Of a stretch of 64,000 bases of DNA, positions 1-8,168 are shown piece after piece (position 1 is the first letter of the stretch; the number at the start of each line of letters is the position of its first letter). Position numbers and translations under genes: made by a program. The notes beneath the pieces are model-generated. The model was not told the DNA's origin. It saw only the letters and a list, made by a program, of their open reading frames with translations, and did no database searches. Origin of the DNA: CATOSD01 sp034422735. GTDB taxonomy: Bacteria; Chloroflexota; Dehalococcoidia; Lucifugimonadales; CATOSD01. The DNA lies in the NCBI GenBank assembly GCA_034422735.1, contig DAOUJL010000076.1, positions 1 through 64,000 on the forward strand. Direction: 5' to 3'.

Positions 1-76
1 CGTACAAATCGGGCTGGCTACGAAGAAACTCCAGCACCTTTGGCCACTGTTCGGGAGATAGTGTGACTGTTGACAT
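1..76 (-). CDS. IS5-like family transposase, N-terminal fragment cut by window edge
   Basis: Reading leftward from the ATG at 76, 25 codons are open to the window edge. The peptide has the pattern TLSPEQWPKVLEFL followed by RSQPDLY, which resembles the conserved N-terminus of IS5-group (DUF4096-type) transposases. A -10-like TATACT lies a few bases upstream of the ATG, so the transcript could be leaderless. Only the first 25 residues are visible, so the family call rests on a short match and the intactness of the element cannot be judged. Confidence 0.5.
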   Translation of the reverse strand, partial: MSTVTLSPEQWPKVLEFLRSQPDLY

Positions 77-103
77 ATACCTAGTATAATGCAAATGTCA
101 ACA
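68..103. repeat. 9-bp perfect inverted repeat at the transposase start
   Basis: The arms TGTTGACAT (68-76) and ATGTCAACA (95-103) are perfect complements, separated by 18 bp that contain the -10-like sequence of the transposase gene. The left arm covers the transposase ATG. It could be an operator or part of an insertion-sequence end; the sequence alone does not decide. Confidence 0.45.
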
Positions 104-107
104 CTGC

Positions 108-956
108 CTAGTCATCTGGCCTCACCACAAGTTGCACTGGCACGCCGTCCAGACACTCTGGCAGGCTGTGTAGCGGCGAGTCCCCCGGCATATTCTCCAG
201 CGGCCACGAGACGACGCGAATCCCACGCCTCCCCGTAGACATCCGGCTCTCGTCTAGTAAGTCAGCAGCGAGCACCCGTACAGCCCAGCGGTCCCATTCC
301 CTCAGCGTCTCCGAGTGTTCCTCCATCACCTTGTGGACACGCGCCTCGCTCGCGGGCTCGGGGCCACACGCGGACGGGTCCAGGGGCGTCGGTGGGTGTG
401 CGGGTCGCGCAGCACCGATGCGCGCCTCGTCCACCTCAACGACCGCGGAGACCACGAGCTGGGCATGCCGCGAAGTTTCGGCGTCGGATCTTACGTCAGC
501 CGCCATGCTGCCGTACACGATGTAATCACCGGGGGAGATCAGTGCCCCCCAGTCATCGATCAGGCTCCACTCACCGGAGAATCCCTTCACTTCGTGTGGT
601 TCGAACTCCAATTGGTAGCTCGGCAATAGCTGGGCGCGAGGGGAGTGCCAGACCAGCCGACAATCGGGTTCGATAACAAGGAAGTTCGCAGGAGGTACGA
701 GCCCAGTGTTGAGCACCTGGTTGTAGTCTTGGGTGTTCTGCACCACAATCGTCAGCCGAGCTGTCTCCCACAATACAACGTCGAGGCGCGACGAAAAGAG
801 ACGATGAAACTCCCGGTTGGGCTGGGGGGCAAACGTCGGGTTGACGCCCTCATCCGGCGATGAGCCGAAACATCGGGCTTGGAGGCTGGGATCGGCGCAA
901 GCCACCGCCCCCAGGGCCATCACCACTAGACCGGCGAGAATCCACCATCGCCACAT
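108..956 (-). CDS. Putative lipoprotein of unknown function
   Basis: This is a 282-residue protein. The N-terminus has a hydrophobic stretch of about 17 residues ending in a lipobox-like AVAC (Cys at about residue 20), so it is probably a lipid-anchored exported protein. The rest is soluble, with no motif I recognise. There is a possible beta-rich region at residues 50-165 and a short region at 195-275 containing several Pro and Cys residues. The next feature downstream is the partial transposase, on the same strand. I cannot assign a function. Confidence 0.7.
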   Translation of the reverse strand: MWRWWILAGLVVMALGAVACADPSLQARCFGSSPDEGVNPTFAPQPNREFHRLFSSRLDVVLWETARLTIVVQNTQDYNQVLNTGLVPPANFLVIEPDCRLVWHSPRAQLLPSYQLEFEPHEVKGFSGEWSLIDDWGALISPGDYIVYGSMAADVRSDAETSRHAQLVVSAVVEVDEARIGAARPAHPPTPLDPSACGPEPASEARVHKVMEEHSETLREWDRWAVRVLAADLLDESRMSTGRRGIRVVSWPLENMPGDSPLHSLPECLDGVPVQLVVRPDD

Positions 957-1247
957 ATCGATCCCCTCTCCTTAACCAACGTCTCCAGGCTGGCACAACG
1001 CCAGCGCCGCTATCGTCAGGACCAGCCGTGACCACGTGCAGGTCGCGCGTCCGGTCTCTTTCCGTGAATCGATGTTAGAACGTCTGTGCTCGCAGAGTCA
1101 ATACCCCTTCCGGATCAATCATCCCGCCTCCCCAATAGGGTCTGCGAATTCTCGTTGTCTTCTCAACCAGTGCGGGCGGGGCGTCCTCGACGGCGGTTCT
1201 GCGAACCCACCTGGTAATCTGAAACAGCCCCCACCCGGAAACCCCCA

Positions 1248-1276
1248 TTGACGCTCTCGTACATTCGTGCTATTAT
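1248..1276 (+). promoter_or_regulatory. Sigma70-like promoter TTGACG-17-TATTAT
   Basis: The -35 TTGACG (1248-1253) and -10 TATTAT (1271-1276) are separated by exactly 17 bp. The -10 is preceded by CGTGC, as at two other promoter-like sites (10083-10111 minus, 31787-31815 plus). An ATG lies 6 bases after the -10, so a leaderless message is possible. It may instead drive the MFS gene 400 bp downstream. Confidence 0.55.
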
Positions 1277-1282
1277 CCCCAC

Positions 1283-1492
1283 ATGCCAACCTTAACAACC
1301 GAAGCGCACCCTGTCACCCGCCCGGCCGATCCGGCGAGACAACCAGTCCCGTTTCGCCCCCAAGCCCGCCGAATTCCCGTCGCGCCCACCCAATTTCGTG
1401 ACAGTTCCGACACAAGAGTCCGCCGCTACGTGACAGGCCCCAAGTACGAAAAACACGGAATGTTACACTTTTGGCGAAAGCCTACTTTGTAA
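1283..1492 (+). CDS. Doubtful 69-residue leaderless ORF
   Basis: The ORF starts 6 bases after a good -10 box. The product is rich in Pro, Arg and Thr with no recognisable domain. Its only support is the placement of the promoter; codon usage and composition do not look clearly coding. Confidence 0.2.
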   Translation: MPTLTTEAHPVTRPADPARQPVPFRPQARRIPVAPTQFRDSSDTRVRRYVTGPKYEKHGMLHFWRKPTL

Positions 1493-1673
1493 CGCACTCC
1501 GCCGGCCGGTCCGCCGTCGCCACCCCGCCTCACGCGCTCGCTCACGCTTGCGCTCGTGGGGGCGTTGAAGTAACGTTGTCGCGACCGCACGGGTGGCGCG
1601 GTGAATCCGGTGTACCCCGATGGAGCGCAGGCCCGTCGCACACAGGCCGCAGAGGGCAGGCGCAGGTGGGTTG

Positions 1674-2957
1674 ATGAACAGGTACTTATCCGCGCTTAAG
1701 GATATCGACCTTACGTACTTTCCCTCGCTGAAGCATCGCGACTTCAGGACTGTGTGGACGGCGGGCATGGCCGCCTCCGCCGCCGCGTGGGCGCTGATCA
1801 TCGCGCGCGGCTGGCTGGCCTACGACATCTCCGATTCCTCGCTGTGGGTGGGCGTCGTCACGTTCATGGCTATGATACCGCGCGTGGTGGTTACGCCGTT
1901 CACCGGATACCTGAGCGACCGGTTCGACCGCCGCAACGTGCTCGCGGCCATGTTCGGGCTGAACCTCGTCCACAACATTGTGCTGGTGGCGGTGATACTG
2001 TTCGGCGTGGTGGAGGTATGGCACCTGGTGGCGCTGGCGTTCGTCAACGGGTCGGCGCGCGCGGCACACATGCCGGCGGCCCAGGCGCTGATTCCCAACG
2101 TGGTGCCGCGCAACCTGCTGCTCAACGCCATCGCGCTGAACCAGGCCACCAATCACGGCGCGCGGCTGATCGGGCCGCTGAGCATCCTGCCGCTGGTCCA
2201 CTTCGTCGGGGTGGAGAGCGCTTTCGTACTCTGCACCGCCTTCTACGCCGTGAGCCTGGTGCAGGCCCTGCGCGTGCGCACGGCGTCCACGGGCGAGATG
2301 GACAGCCGCAAGCCGTTCGTGAGCAATCTCACTGAAGGACTGTTCTACGTGTACCGCACGCCCATCATGCGCAGCATGGTGATAATAGCGGTGCTGCACT
2401 GCGGGCTGACCATGGCGTTCGAATCGCTGCTGCCGGTGCTGTCGGCGCGGCAGCTCGGCAGTGAGGGAGCCACGGCGTTCACCTACCTGATGATGGCCGT
2501 GGGCGGCGGCGCGCTGGTGTCCGTCTCGCTGCTCGCCGGGATTCAGAGCGAGCGGATTCGCGGGCAGGCGTTCCTGTACCTGGGGATATTCAGCGGGCTG
2601 TGCCCCGCGATTCTGGCCGCCTCGGTCAACCTGCCCATGGCTATGGTCGCCGCGGCCGGGATGGGCGCGGCGCAGGGGGGCTTCATGACGCTGACGCACA
2701 CCATCATCCAGTCGGTCGTGCCCGACGGGGTGAGAGGACGTGTGGCCGGGATATACTCGATGCACGTGGGCGCGCTGATGGCGTCGGTGAACCTGCTGAA
2801 CGGCTTCCTTGCCGACTACATCGACCCGGCGCTGCTGCTGTGGGTGACCGGGGCGGCGTTCATAGTCTCGGTGCTGGCGAGCTGGCGCAGCCAGATATTC
2901 CGCGGCATCTACACGCACGGGCTGCGGCGGGAGTTGTACGTTCCGCAGGCAGCATGA
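1674..2957 (+). CDS. MFS transporter (MFS_3/enterobactin-exporter-like)
   Basis: This 427-residue protein has about 12 hydrophobic segments. The motif YLSDRFDRRNV between TM2 and TM3 (about residue 78) matches the MFS motif G-x-L-x-D-R-x-x-R, and a second half begins after a central loop at about residues 205-225. It is probably a proton-coupled effluxer; the substrate is unknown. I chose the ATG at 1674 (MNRYLSALKDI), with AGGTGGG just upstream, over an in-frame ATG at 1620 that would add an Arg-rich non-conserved tail. A copy of the dispersed palindromic repeat follows the stop. Confidence 0.85.
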   Translation: MNRYLSALKDIDLTYFPSLKHRDFRTVWTAGMAASAAAWALIIARGWLAYDISDSSLWVGVVTFMAMIPRVVVTPFTGYLSDRFDRRNVLAAMFGLNLVHNIVLVAVILFGVVEVWHLVALAFVNGSARAAHMPAAQALIPNVVPRNLLLNAIALNQATNHGARLIGPLSILPLVHFVGVESAFVLCTAFYAVSLVQALRVRTASTGEMDSRKPFVSNLTEGLFYVYRTPIMRSMVIIAVLHCGLTMAFESLLPVLSARQLGSEGATAFTYLMMAVGGGALVSVSLLAGIQSERIRGQAFLYLGIFSGLCPAILAASVNLPMAMVAAAGMGAAQGGFMTLTHTIIQSVVPDGVRGRVAGIYSMHVGALMASVNLLNGFLADYIDPALLLWVTGAAFIVSVLASWRSQIFRGIYTHGLRRELYVPQAA

Positions 2958-2959
2958 AG

Positions 2960-2999
2960 TCCCTTCTCCCTTGATGGGGGAAGGCCAGGATGGGGGTGA
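2960..2999 (+). repeat. Palindromic repeat R1 (plus orientation)
   Basis: This is an imperfect palindrome of the CCCTTCCCCCTnnnnGGGGGAAGG type followed by the tail AGGATGGGGGTGA. It lies between the MFS gene and the ArsC-like gene. The tail runs into the Shine-Dalgarno sequence (AAGGAG) of the downstream gene. It is the only plus-oriented copy in the first 17.6 kb. Confidence 0.8.
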
Positions 3000-3012
3000 A
3001 GGAGCAGACACC

Positions 3013-3354
3013 ATGAAGATGTACACCTGGCAGCGTTGAAGCACCTGCAAGAAGGTGAAAGCGTTGCTTTCGCAAGAGGGAGTGGAGGTCGAGGAGAGGG
3101 ACTTCTTCAAGGAGCCGTTCAACGAGGCCGAGTTGCGCGGGCTGCTGGGGGACGACTCGCCGAGGGAGATATTCTCGTGGCGCAGCCCGTCGGTGAAGAA
3201 GATGGGGCTTGACAGGGACGCGCTCTCCGACGACGACCTGGTACGGCTGATGGTGCAGGAGCCGCGGCTGGTGCGGCGTCCGCTGCTGGAGGTTGGCGGG
3301 CGGCTGGTGGTCGGCACGGCGAAGAACGCCGCGGAACTGGCGCGGGGTGGCTAG
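3013..3354 (+). CDS. ArsC/Spx-like thioredoxin-fold protein with in-frame TGA: candidate selenoprotein
   Basis: Reading from ATG 3013 (AAGGAG 9 bp upstream) gives MKMYTWQR, then TGA at 3037-3039, then STCKKVKALL and a further 100 residues with no stop. Total length is 113 residues, the usual size of ArsC/Spx/YffB proteins. In that family this position is the first Cys of a conserved CxxC (for example RCSTC), so the TGA gives UxxC if read as selenocysteine. The C-terminal half keeps the family's RRPLL...VVGT pattern. A strong hairpin at 3055-3073 fits a bacterial SECIS. The role is probably a thiol (selenol) oxidoreductase; arsenate reduction is not demonstrated. Alternatives are a nonsense-mutated gene or a Cys-to-stop sequencing error (TGC/TGT to TGA). 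No Sec machinery is in this window. Confidence 0.75.
3055..3073 (+). promoter_or_regulatory. Candidate bacterial SECIS hairpin
   Basis: GTGAAAGC (3055-3062) pairs with GCTTTCGC (3066-3073), giving 8 pairs including one G-U wobble, around the 3-nt loop GTT. The loop G is the 24th base after the TGA, within the 16-37 nt window known for bacterial SECIS elements, and the loop has the expected GU. A competing weaker 5-bp hairpin (CACCT/AGGTG, 3042-3057) overlaps its base. Confidence 0.7.
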
Positions 3355-3426
3355 GGGGCGTCACCAACGGGCACTGCCACCGCCTAGATTTCTCGGCCGC
3401 GCTCGAAATGACAGGGGGAAACGGGC

Positions 3427-5301
3427 CTACGGCGCGGTTTCCACCGGGACTATGTACACGCCCTTGGCCCTGGGGAGCAGCGAGCTCTCGTAGTTCAGGT
3501 GCGTTTCCACCGCCACCATGAAGCGGTCCCCGTCCAGGCGCTGTAGGGCAAACGGCACCGGGTTCCAGCCCACCATTTGCAGCAGCCGCTCCTTGCGCGT
3601 CACCTGCCAGCCCAGGCCGCCGCCCTCGATTCGCAGCACGTTCGCGGTCATGGCGAAATCGTCGGCGACCTCTTTACCCGTGATGAACAGCGTCATGGAC
3701 TCGTCTGGCGGCTCGCCGTCGGCGGACAGGGCGAACCAGCTCAGCATGTGGTCCCAGGCCACCACGCGGGAGAAGCTGTCGGGATCGCGGTGGAAGTCGG
3801 CGCCCGACAGCGACACGCTCCACAGCCCGCCGCCCTCGTCGTTAAAGCCGTACAGCGAGTTGAGCATATGGGCGCCGTCTTCGCTGAACCGGGGAGAGCC
3901 GCCGTACAGCCGCCCGTTGTCGGGCGGGTCGGGAAAGCGCGACAGCGGATACTCCAGCAGGCGGTACTCGCCGGGGCTGTCCAGGTCGACCAGGTAGACG
4001 GACTGCCAGCGCGGGTCCGGCGTCGGGCTATCGGGCGCGGGCCAGCCCTCGGCGCTCACCAGCCACCGTCGGGCGTCGTCCGGCAGCGGATGCGCCATCA
4101 GCGGTATGCCGGGCGCCGTGTACAGGCGCTCCGCCGCGCCGTCCTCAGCGATGTGCATCAGCCGGTAGCGCTGTGCCTTCTCCGGCTCGAGCGACCGCCG
4201 CATGACCAGGTAGTGGCCGGACTCGCCGCTGTCCGGCGGATAGGCGCGCGGCGCGTACAGTGTGTCGCACTCGTCCAGCCAGGCGGCGCCCAACTCGCGG
4301 GCTTGCTCGGCGACCCAGTAGCCCTCGAATCCGAAGTAGCTCAGCCCCTCGCCCGCACCGCCGCGGACCGCCCGCGAGAGACGCTCGCCGTAGCCCTGCG
4401 TCGATGTGGCGGCCGGCTCCGGGTCGGCGGTGTGCGCGGGCGTGTAGCGGAACCCCGCCGCATCAAGCAGCGCGCGGTATCCGGCGTCCCGGAGGCTCTC
4501 GGCGAAGACGCCGCACTGCTTGCGGGCGAGCGTGGGCGCTGGGTAGCGCTGGTCGTCGAAGGGGAGCGCGAGTATCTCGGACTCGAACTGCTTCGCCAAG
4601 TCGGACCCGGGGGCGCTGAGCGCCCGGGCGTTCACGTGGAAGTGGGTGGGCGGCGGCAGGCCGTCGTCGTCGCGCCGCCACTCCGCAGGCGCCTCGGCCG
4701 GTATTACGAGGAAGGTGCCGTCCGGGAACAGCTCGGCCACGACGCCCTCGATCTCCCGACCGGCGAGGTACTCGAACCGCACGGCATGGAACAGACCATG
4801 GTCGAACGCCTCGGGGTCGAGTCGCCCGGCGAGCGCCGGATCAAGCGGCACGCCCATGGCGCGCAGACGGCGCAGCCGGTGGACGGGGTGCTCGCCGAGT
4901 TGCTCCGGCGCGAGCGCGAGGGGGTCGAGGTAGCGCGGGCCGTCGTCGTGGGCGAGCCGGACCTTCGCCCTGCCCTGCCGCAGCGTCAGCAGGTCGGGCC
5001 GGCCCTCGGCCTCGGCCTCGACCGGGCGGCCGTCCTCTGAGGCCGCGTAGAAGTGCGGCTTGACGAGCTCGTCGAACGACGCCTCGGTGTCGTACTCTTC
5101 CCTGGGGGCCACGAGGCCGACGGGCACTTCCACGCTCATCGAGTTGCCCAGGCTGTCGGTCGTGGGCGTTGGACTCGCGGGGGCCTCTCGCAGGGTGGTG
5201 TGGCAGGCGACGGCCAGCAGGGCAAGCGCGGAGAGGGCGAGGGCTGCATGGAGCAGGTTGGGGGTGGTGAGCGTCCGTAGCGTCAGCGTCTTCACCCTCA
5301 C
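3427..5301 (-). CDS. Large putative lipoprotein of unknown function
   Basis: This 624-residue protein has a hydrophobic N-terminus (AALALSALALLAVAC) ending in a lipobox Cys at about residue 33, followed by a Pro/Thr-rich linker. The body is Asp/Gly/Trp-rich with recurring short beta-like segments, especially at residues 370-600, which suggests a beta-propeller-like C-terminal half (inference only). The GTG start at 5301, or an in-frame GTG 6 bp later, lies inside a copy of the palindromic repeat, so the repeat supplies the translation start region. No function is assigned. Confidence 0.75.
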   Translation of the reverse strand: MRVKTLTLRTLTTPNLLHAALALSALALLAVACHTTLREAPASPTPTTDSLGNSMSVEVPVGLVAPREEYDTEASFDELVKPHFYAASEDGRPVEAEAEGRPDLLTLRQGRAKVRLAHDDGPRYLDPLALAPEQLGEHPVHRLRRLRAMGVPLDPALAGRLDPEAFDHGLFHAVRFEYLAGREIEGVVAELFPDGTFLVIPAEAPAEWRRDDDGLPPPTHFHVNARALSAPGSDLAKQFESEILALPFDDQRYPAPTLARKQCGVFAESLRDAGYRALLDAAGFRYTPAHTADPEPAATSTQGYGERLSRAVRGGAGEGLSYFGFEGYWVAEQARELGAAWLDECDTLYAPRAYPPDSGESGHYLVMRRSLEPEKAQRYRLMHIAEDGAAERLYTAPGIPLMAHPLPDDARRWLVSAEGWPAPDSPTPDPRWQSVYLVDLDSPGEYRLLEYPLSRFPDPPDNGRLYGGSPRFSEDGAHMLNSLYGFNDEGGGLWSVSLSGADFHRDPDSFSRVVAWDHMLSWFALSADGEPPDESMTLFITGKEVADDFAMTANVLRIEGGGLGWQVTRKERLLQMVGWNPVPFALQRLDGDRFMVAVETHLNYESSLLPRAKGVYIVPVETAP

Positions 5302-5332
5302 CTCAATCCTCTCCCATCAAGGGAGAGGAGGC
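5291..5332 (-). repeat. Palindromic repeat R2 (minus orientation)
   Basis: CTCTCCCnnnnGGGAGAG-type palindrome with a GAGGTGAGGGTGA tail on the minus strand. The tail overlaps the start codon(s) and probable Shine-Dalgarno of the large lipoprotein gene. Confidence 0.75.
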
Positions 5333-5347
5333 CCATGAGCATCCCCG

Positions 5348-6646
5348 CTACTCCCACTCCTCGACGCGGACGAGGCTGCCCACCTCGTTCACCACGTCCA
5401 TCTCGCGTAGCAGGTCCAGGGCGTTGGTCATGGCGGCCTCCCTGGCGCGGTGGGTCATCATCACGATCTCGGCGCGCTGCGCCGCCTCGTCGGTCTCCTT
5501 CTGGATGACCGAGGCGATGCTGATGTCAAGGTCGCCGAGCAGCTTTGCGATCTGGGCGAACACGCCGGGGCGGTCGTCGACGTTGAGGCGCAGGTAGTAC
5601 TTGGTCTCCAGCTCGGACATGGGGCTTACGCGCACGTTCTCCGACAGCCTGAGCGGGGTGGGCGGCGTGACGTTGCCGACGATGTTGCGGGCGATGCCTA
5701 TGGCGTCGGCGACGACCGCGCTGGCGGTGGGGTCCGGGCCGGCGCCGGGGCCGGTGAACAGCACGCGCCCCACCATGTCGGCCTCCACCTCCACGGCGTT
5801 CAGCACGCCCTCGACCTTGGCCAGCATCACGTCGGCGGGCACGAACGCGGGGTGCACGTGGGCCTCGACCACGCCGTCGCGCATGTTGGCTATGGCGAGC
5901 AGCTTGATGGTGTAGCCCAGCTCTCTTGCGTACAGGAAGTCGCGCGCGTCGAGGCGCGTGATGCCCTCGCGGTACACGTCGCTGTCCTTGATGCGGGCGC
6001 GAAAGGCGAGCGTGGACAGGATGGCGAGCTTGTAGGCGGCGTCGATGCCCTCGACGTCGTTGGTGGGGTCGGCCTCGGCGTAGCCCAGCTCCTGGGCTGC
6101 GCGAAGGGCGTCATCGAAGCCCACGCCCTGCTGCACCATCTGTGTGAGGATGTAGTTGGTGGTGCCGTTGATGATGGCATGTATGGAGGAGATCTCGTTG
6201 GACACGAGGTCGCGCAGCAGCGGGCCGATGATGGGAGTGCCGCCGGCCACGCTGGCCTCGAACATCACCTGGACGCCCTTCTTGCGGGCGAGGGTGAGCA
6301 GGTCGGGGCCCTGCTTGGCCATCACCTCTTTGTTGGCGGTGACGATGTGCTTGTCGAGGGAGATTGCCTTGACGATGTAGTCCAGCGCGGGGGTCTGGCC
6401 GCCCATGACCTCGACCACGATGTCGACAGCGGGGTTGTCGAGAATGTCCTCGACGCTGGTGGTGACAAGGCTCGGGGACACGTCGAAAGAGCGAGGCTTG
6501 GAGGGATCCCTCACCAGCACTCCCTCCAGGGAGAGGTCGCAACCGGCGAGTTGCCGCACGTGGTCGGCGCGCTCGACCAGCGTTCTTGCGACGCCGCCGC
6601 CCACGACTCCCAGGCCAAGCAGGCCAATGCCGACCGAGGTTTTCAT
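5348..6646 (-). CDS. hom: Homoserine dehydrogenase with ACT domain
   Basis: Homoserine dehydrogenase reduces aspartate semialdehyde to homoserine with NAD(P)H, on the path to threonine, methionine and isoleucine. The 432-residue protein begins with a Rossmann GLGVVGGGV loop, has the conserved INGTTNYILTQM stretch (about residue 170) and the AEADPTNDVEG...K catalytic signature (about 195-215), and ends in an ACT domain (about 350-425), which in this family gives feedback control by threonine. I took ATG 6646 (MKTSVGIGL) because the longer frame adds a basic unconserved tail. It is the last gene of the rpsF operon, 22 bp after the PpiC-like gene. Confidence 0.95.
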   Translation of the reverse strand: MKTSVGIGLLGLGVVGGGVARTLVERADHVRQLAGCDLSLEGVLVRDPSKPRSFDVSPSLVTTSVEDILDNPAVDIVVEVMGGQTPALDYIVKAISLDKHIVTANKEVMAKQGPDLLTLARKKGVQVMFEASVAGGTPIIGPLLRDLVSNEISSIHAIINGTTNYILTQMVQQGVGFDDALRAAQELGYAEADPTNDVEGIDAAYKLAILSTLAFRARIKDSDVYREGITRLDARDFLYARELGYTIKLLAIANMRDGVVEAHVHPAFVPADVMLAKVEGVLNAVEVEADMVGRVLFTGPGAGPDPTASAVVADAIGIARNIVGNVTPPTPLRLSENVRVSPMSELETKYYLRLNVDDRPGVFAQIAKLLGDLDISIASVIQKETDEAAQRAEIVMMTHRAREAAMTNALDLLREMDVVNEVGSLVRVEEWE

Positions 6647-6668
6647 ACGCGCCCCAGGCTCCCGTTCC

Positions 6669-7793
6669 TCAGAAGCCGAACGATCCGAGGGGCTGCTGCG
6701 GCTCTTCTTCCTCCTGCGGCGCGGCGGACAGTCCAAGCTGCTCCAGCATCCAGGAATAGATCTCGGAGTCGAAGTTGGAGTACACGTCGAACTTGGCCCG
6801 CTGCTCGTTTATCCAGGTCTGGAGAGCGGCCGTCTTCAGCGCGTCAAGGTCTTCGGGGTCCAGCTCGCGGGCCTCGGCTCTCTCGGAGACGATGAAGAAG
6901 TACAGCGTCTGCTGGTCCTGTACGCTGGTGCTGACCTCGCTCAGCTTGCCGACCTCGAGGTCGAAGAAGGCGTACTCGTGGTCCTTCAGTATGCCGCGGG
7001 GCAGCCAGCCCAGGTCTCCGCCGAGCCGGACCATCTCCTGCGAGTCCCTGGAGAACTCGCGGACGATGCCCTTCACGGCCTCCCTCATCTCTTCGGGGTC
7101 GGTGACACCGCGCACGGCGTCCCGCAGCTTCACCTGCATGATGTCGATCTCGTCAGTTGGAGACACGATTATCTGTTGCACGCGCACCTGTTCGGCGAAG
7201 GCGGGGACGCTTTCGCCGATGTACTGGCGCGTCTTCTCCCTGACGATGGAGCGCCTGGTGAGCTGATAGTACTCCTCTTCGCTGTACTGGATGGCGTTTA
7301 GGTAGCCGTTGTAGCGTTCCTGGAACTCGCGCTCGACCTGTGCCGGGTCCATGCCGCCCGCCGCGGCGGCGCGCGGCGTGAACACATCGCGGACCTGGGC
7401 CTGAATCTCCTCTTCGGACACGACTATTCCGAGCGAGGGCGCGGACTGGGCGATAATCTCGTTTTCTACGAAGAGCTGAAGGGTCTGGAAGATGTCGTTG
7501 GTGGCGTTGAACTGGCCGCCCAGGAACTCCATGCCCTTCTGGCTTACGCGAAGCAGCTTCACCATGTCGCCGCGCGTGTAGGTGACGTCGTTCACGCGGA
7601 CGACGACCTCGCGGGAGGGCAGCACGAAGATGATTGCGTAGCCGGCGATTACGATGCCGGCGATGGCGAGCAGCATGACGCCGATGACCGCCAGGCCGAT
7701 GCGGCGGCGCTTGACGTCGCGCTCCGCGCGCACGGTCCGGTGTCGCCTGTCGACGACGACCTGCCCCAGCGGAATTCCGGTCTGCTCTGCCAC
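6669..7793 (-). CDS. SurA/PpiC-type peptidyl-prolyl isomerase, membrane-anchored
   Basis: This 374-residue protein has a basic cytoplasmic N-terminus and one membrane segment at about residues 32-55. A SurA_N-like helical region (about 70-190) follows, then a parvulin domain (about 205-315) with GDLGWLPRG, the usual parvulin core. It probably helps fold exported proteins outside the membrane, like PrsA. The GTG start at 7793 is 15 bp from rpsR, so it is probably co-transcribed with the ribosomal genes. The C-terminal tail is acidic and Gln-rich (EEEEPQQPLG). Confidence 0.85.
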   Translation of the reverse strand: MAEQTGIPLGQVVVDRRHRTVRAERDVKRRRIGLAVIGVMLLAIAGIVIAGYAIIFVLPSREVVVRVNDVTYTRGDMVKLLRVSQKGMEFLGGQFNATNDIFQTLQLFVENEIIAQSAPSLGIVVSEEEIQAQVRDVFTPRAAAAGGMDPAQVEREFQERYNGYLNAIQYSEEEYYQLTRRSIVREKTRQYIGESVPAFAEQVRVQQIIVSPTDEIDIMQVKLRDAVRGVTDPEEMREAVKGIVREFSRDSQEMVRLGGDLGWLPRGILKDHEYAFFDLEVGKLSEVSTSVQDQQTLYFFIVSERAEARELDPEDLDALKTAALQTWINEQRAKFDVYSNFDSEIYSWMLEQLGLSAAPQEEEEPQQPLGSFGF

Positions 7794-7808
7794 GGTTTCG
7801 CCTGCGGG

Positions 7809-8099
7809 CTACCTGCGCGCGAACCGCTCGGCCGCGGGCGTGCGGTGGTCGGGGCTGAAGGGCAGCAGGGCGAGGTGCCTGGCGCGCTTGATGGCGGTGG
7901 AGAGGCCGCGCTGGTGCTTGGCGCACACGCCCGTCTTGCGGCGGGCCTCGAGCTTGAAGCGGTCGGAGAGGTATCGCCGGAAGCGGTCGAGCTCCTTGTA
8001 GTCGATGTACTTCACGCGGTCGACGCAGAACGAGCACACCTTGCGCCGGGCGTAGTATCGGGGTCTGCCCCTTCGGGGCCTTCTCTGTCCTGTGGTCAT
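7809..8099 (-). CDS. rpsR: 30S ribosomal protein bS18
   Basis: bS18 binds bS6 in the platform of the 30S subunit. The 96-residue protein has the basic N-terminus, the CSFC pair followed by YIDYKELDRFRRYL, and the family signature TGVCAKHQRGLSTAIKRAR near the C-terminus. The Cys residues suggest the zinc-binding form. It sits in the conserved order rpsF-ssb-rpsR. It starts with ATG at 8099. Confidence 0.97.
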   Translation of the reverse strand: MTTGQRRPRRGRPRYYARRKVCSFCVDRVKYIDYKELDRFRRYLSDRFKLEARRKTGVCAKHQRGLSTAIKRARHLALLPFSPDHRTPAAERFARR

Positions 8100-8168
8100 G
8101 GCTGTCCTCGTAGTGGCCGGTGGCTAGTGGTCAGTTGTCAGTTTCTTCGCCTCTGTGGGGTGAGGGCT

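Larger units (their letters stand above)
957..1673. other. 717-bp intergenic region with one promoter and a doubtful small ORF
   Basis: No convincing conserved gene lies here. The region holds a well-formed sigma70-like promoter at 1248-1276, a possible leaderless ORF at 1283-1492, and a weak GTTACA/TGTAAC inverted repeat near 1463-1492. The remainder shows nothing I can interpret. Confidence 0.5.

Noticed and set aside
1686..3317. 543-residue open frame on the minus strand
   Set aside because: Antisense to the MFS and ArsC-like genes; low-complexity His/Arg/Gln composition and no motif.
3055..3354. A shorter ArsC-like gene starting at GTG 3055
   Set aside because: It would lose the first beta strand and the CxxC/UxxC site, and no ribosome binding site precedes it; the AAGGAG before ATG 3013 fits better.
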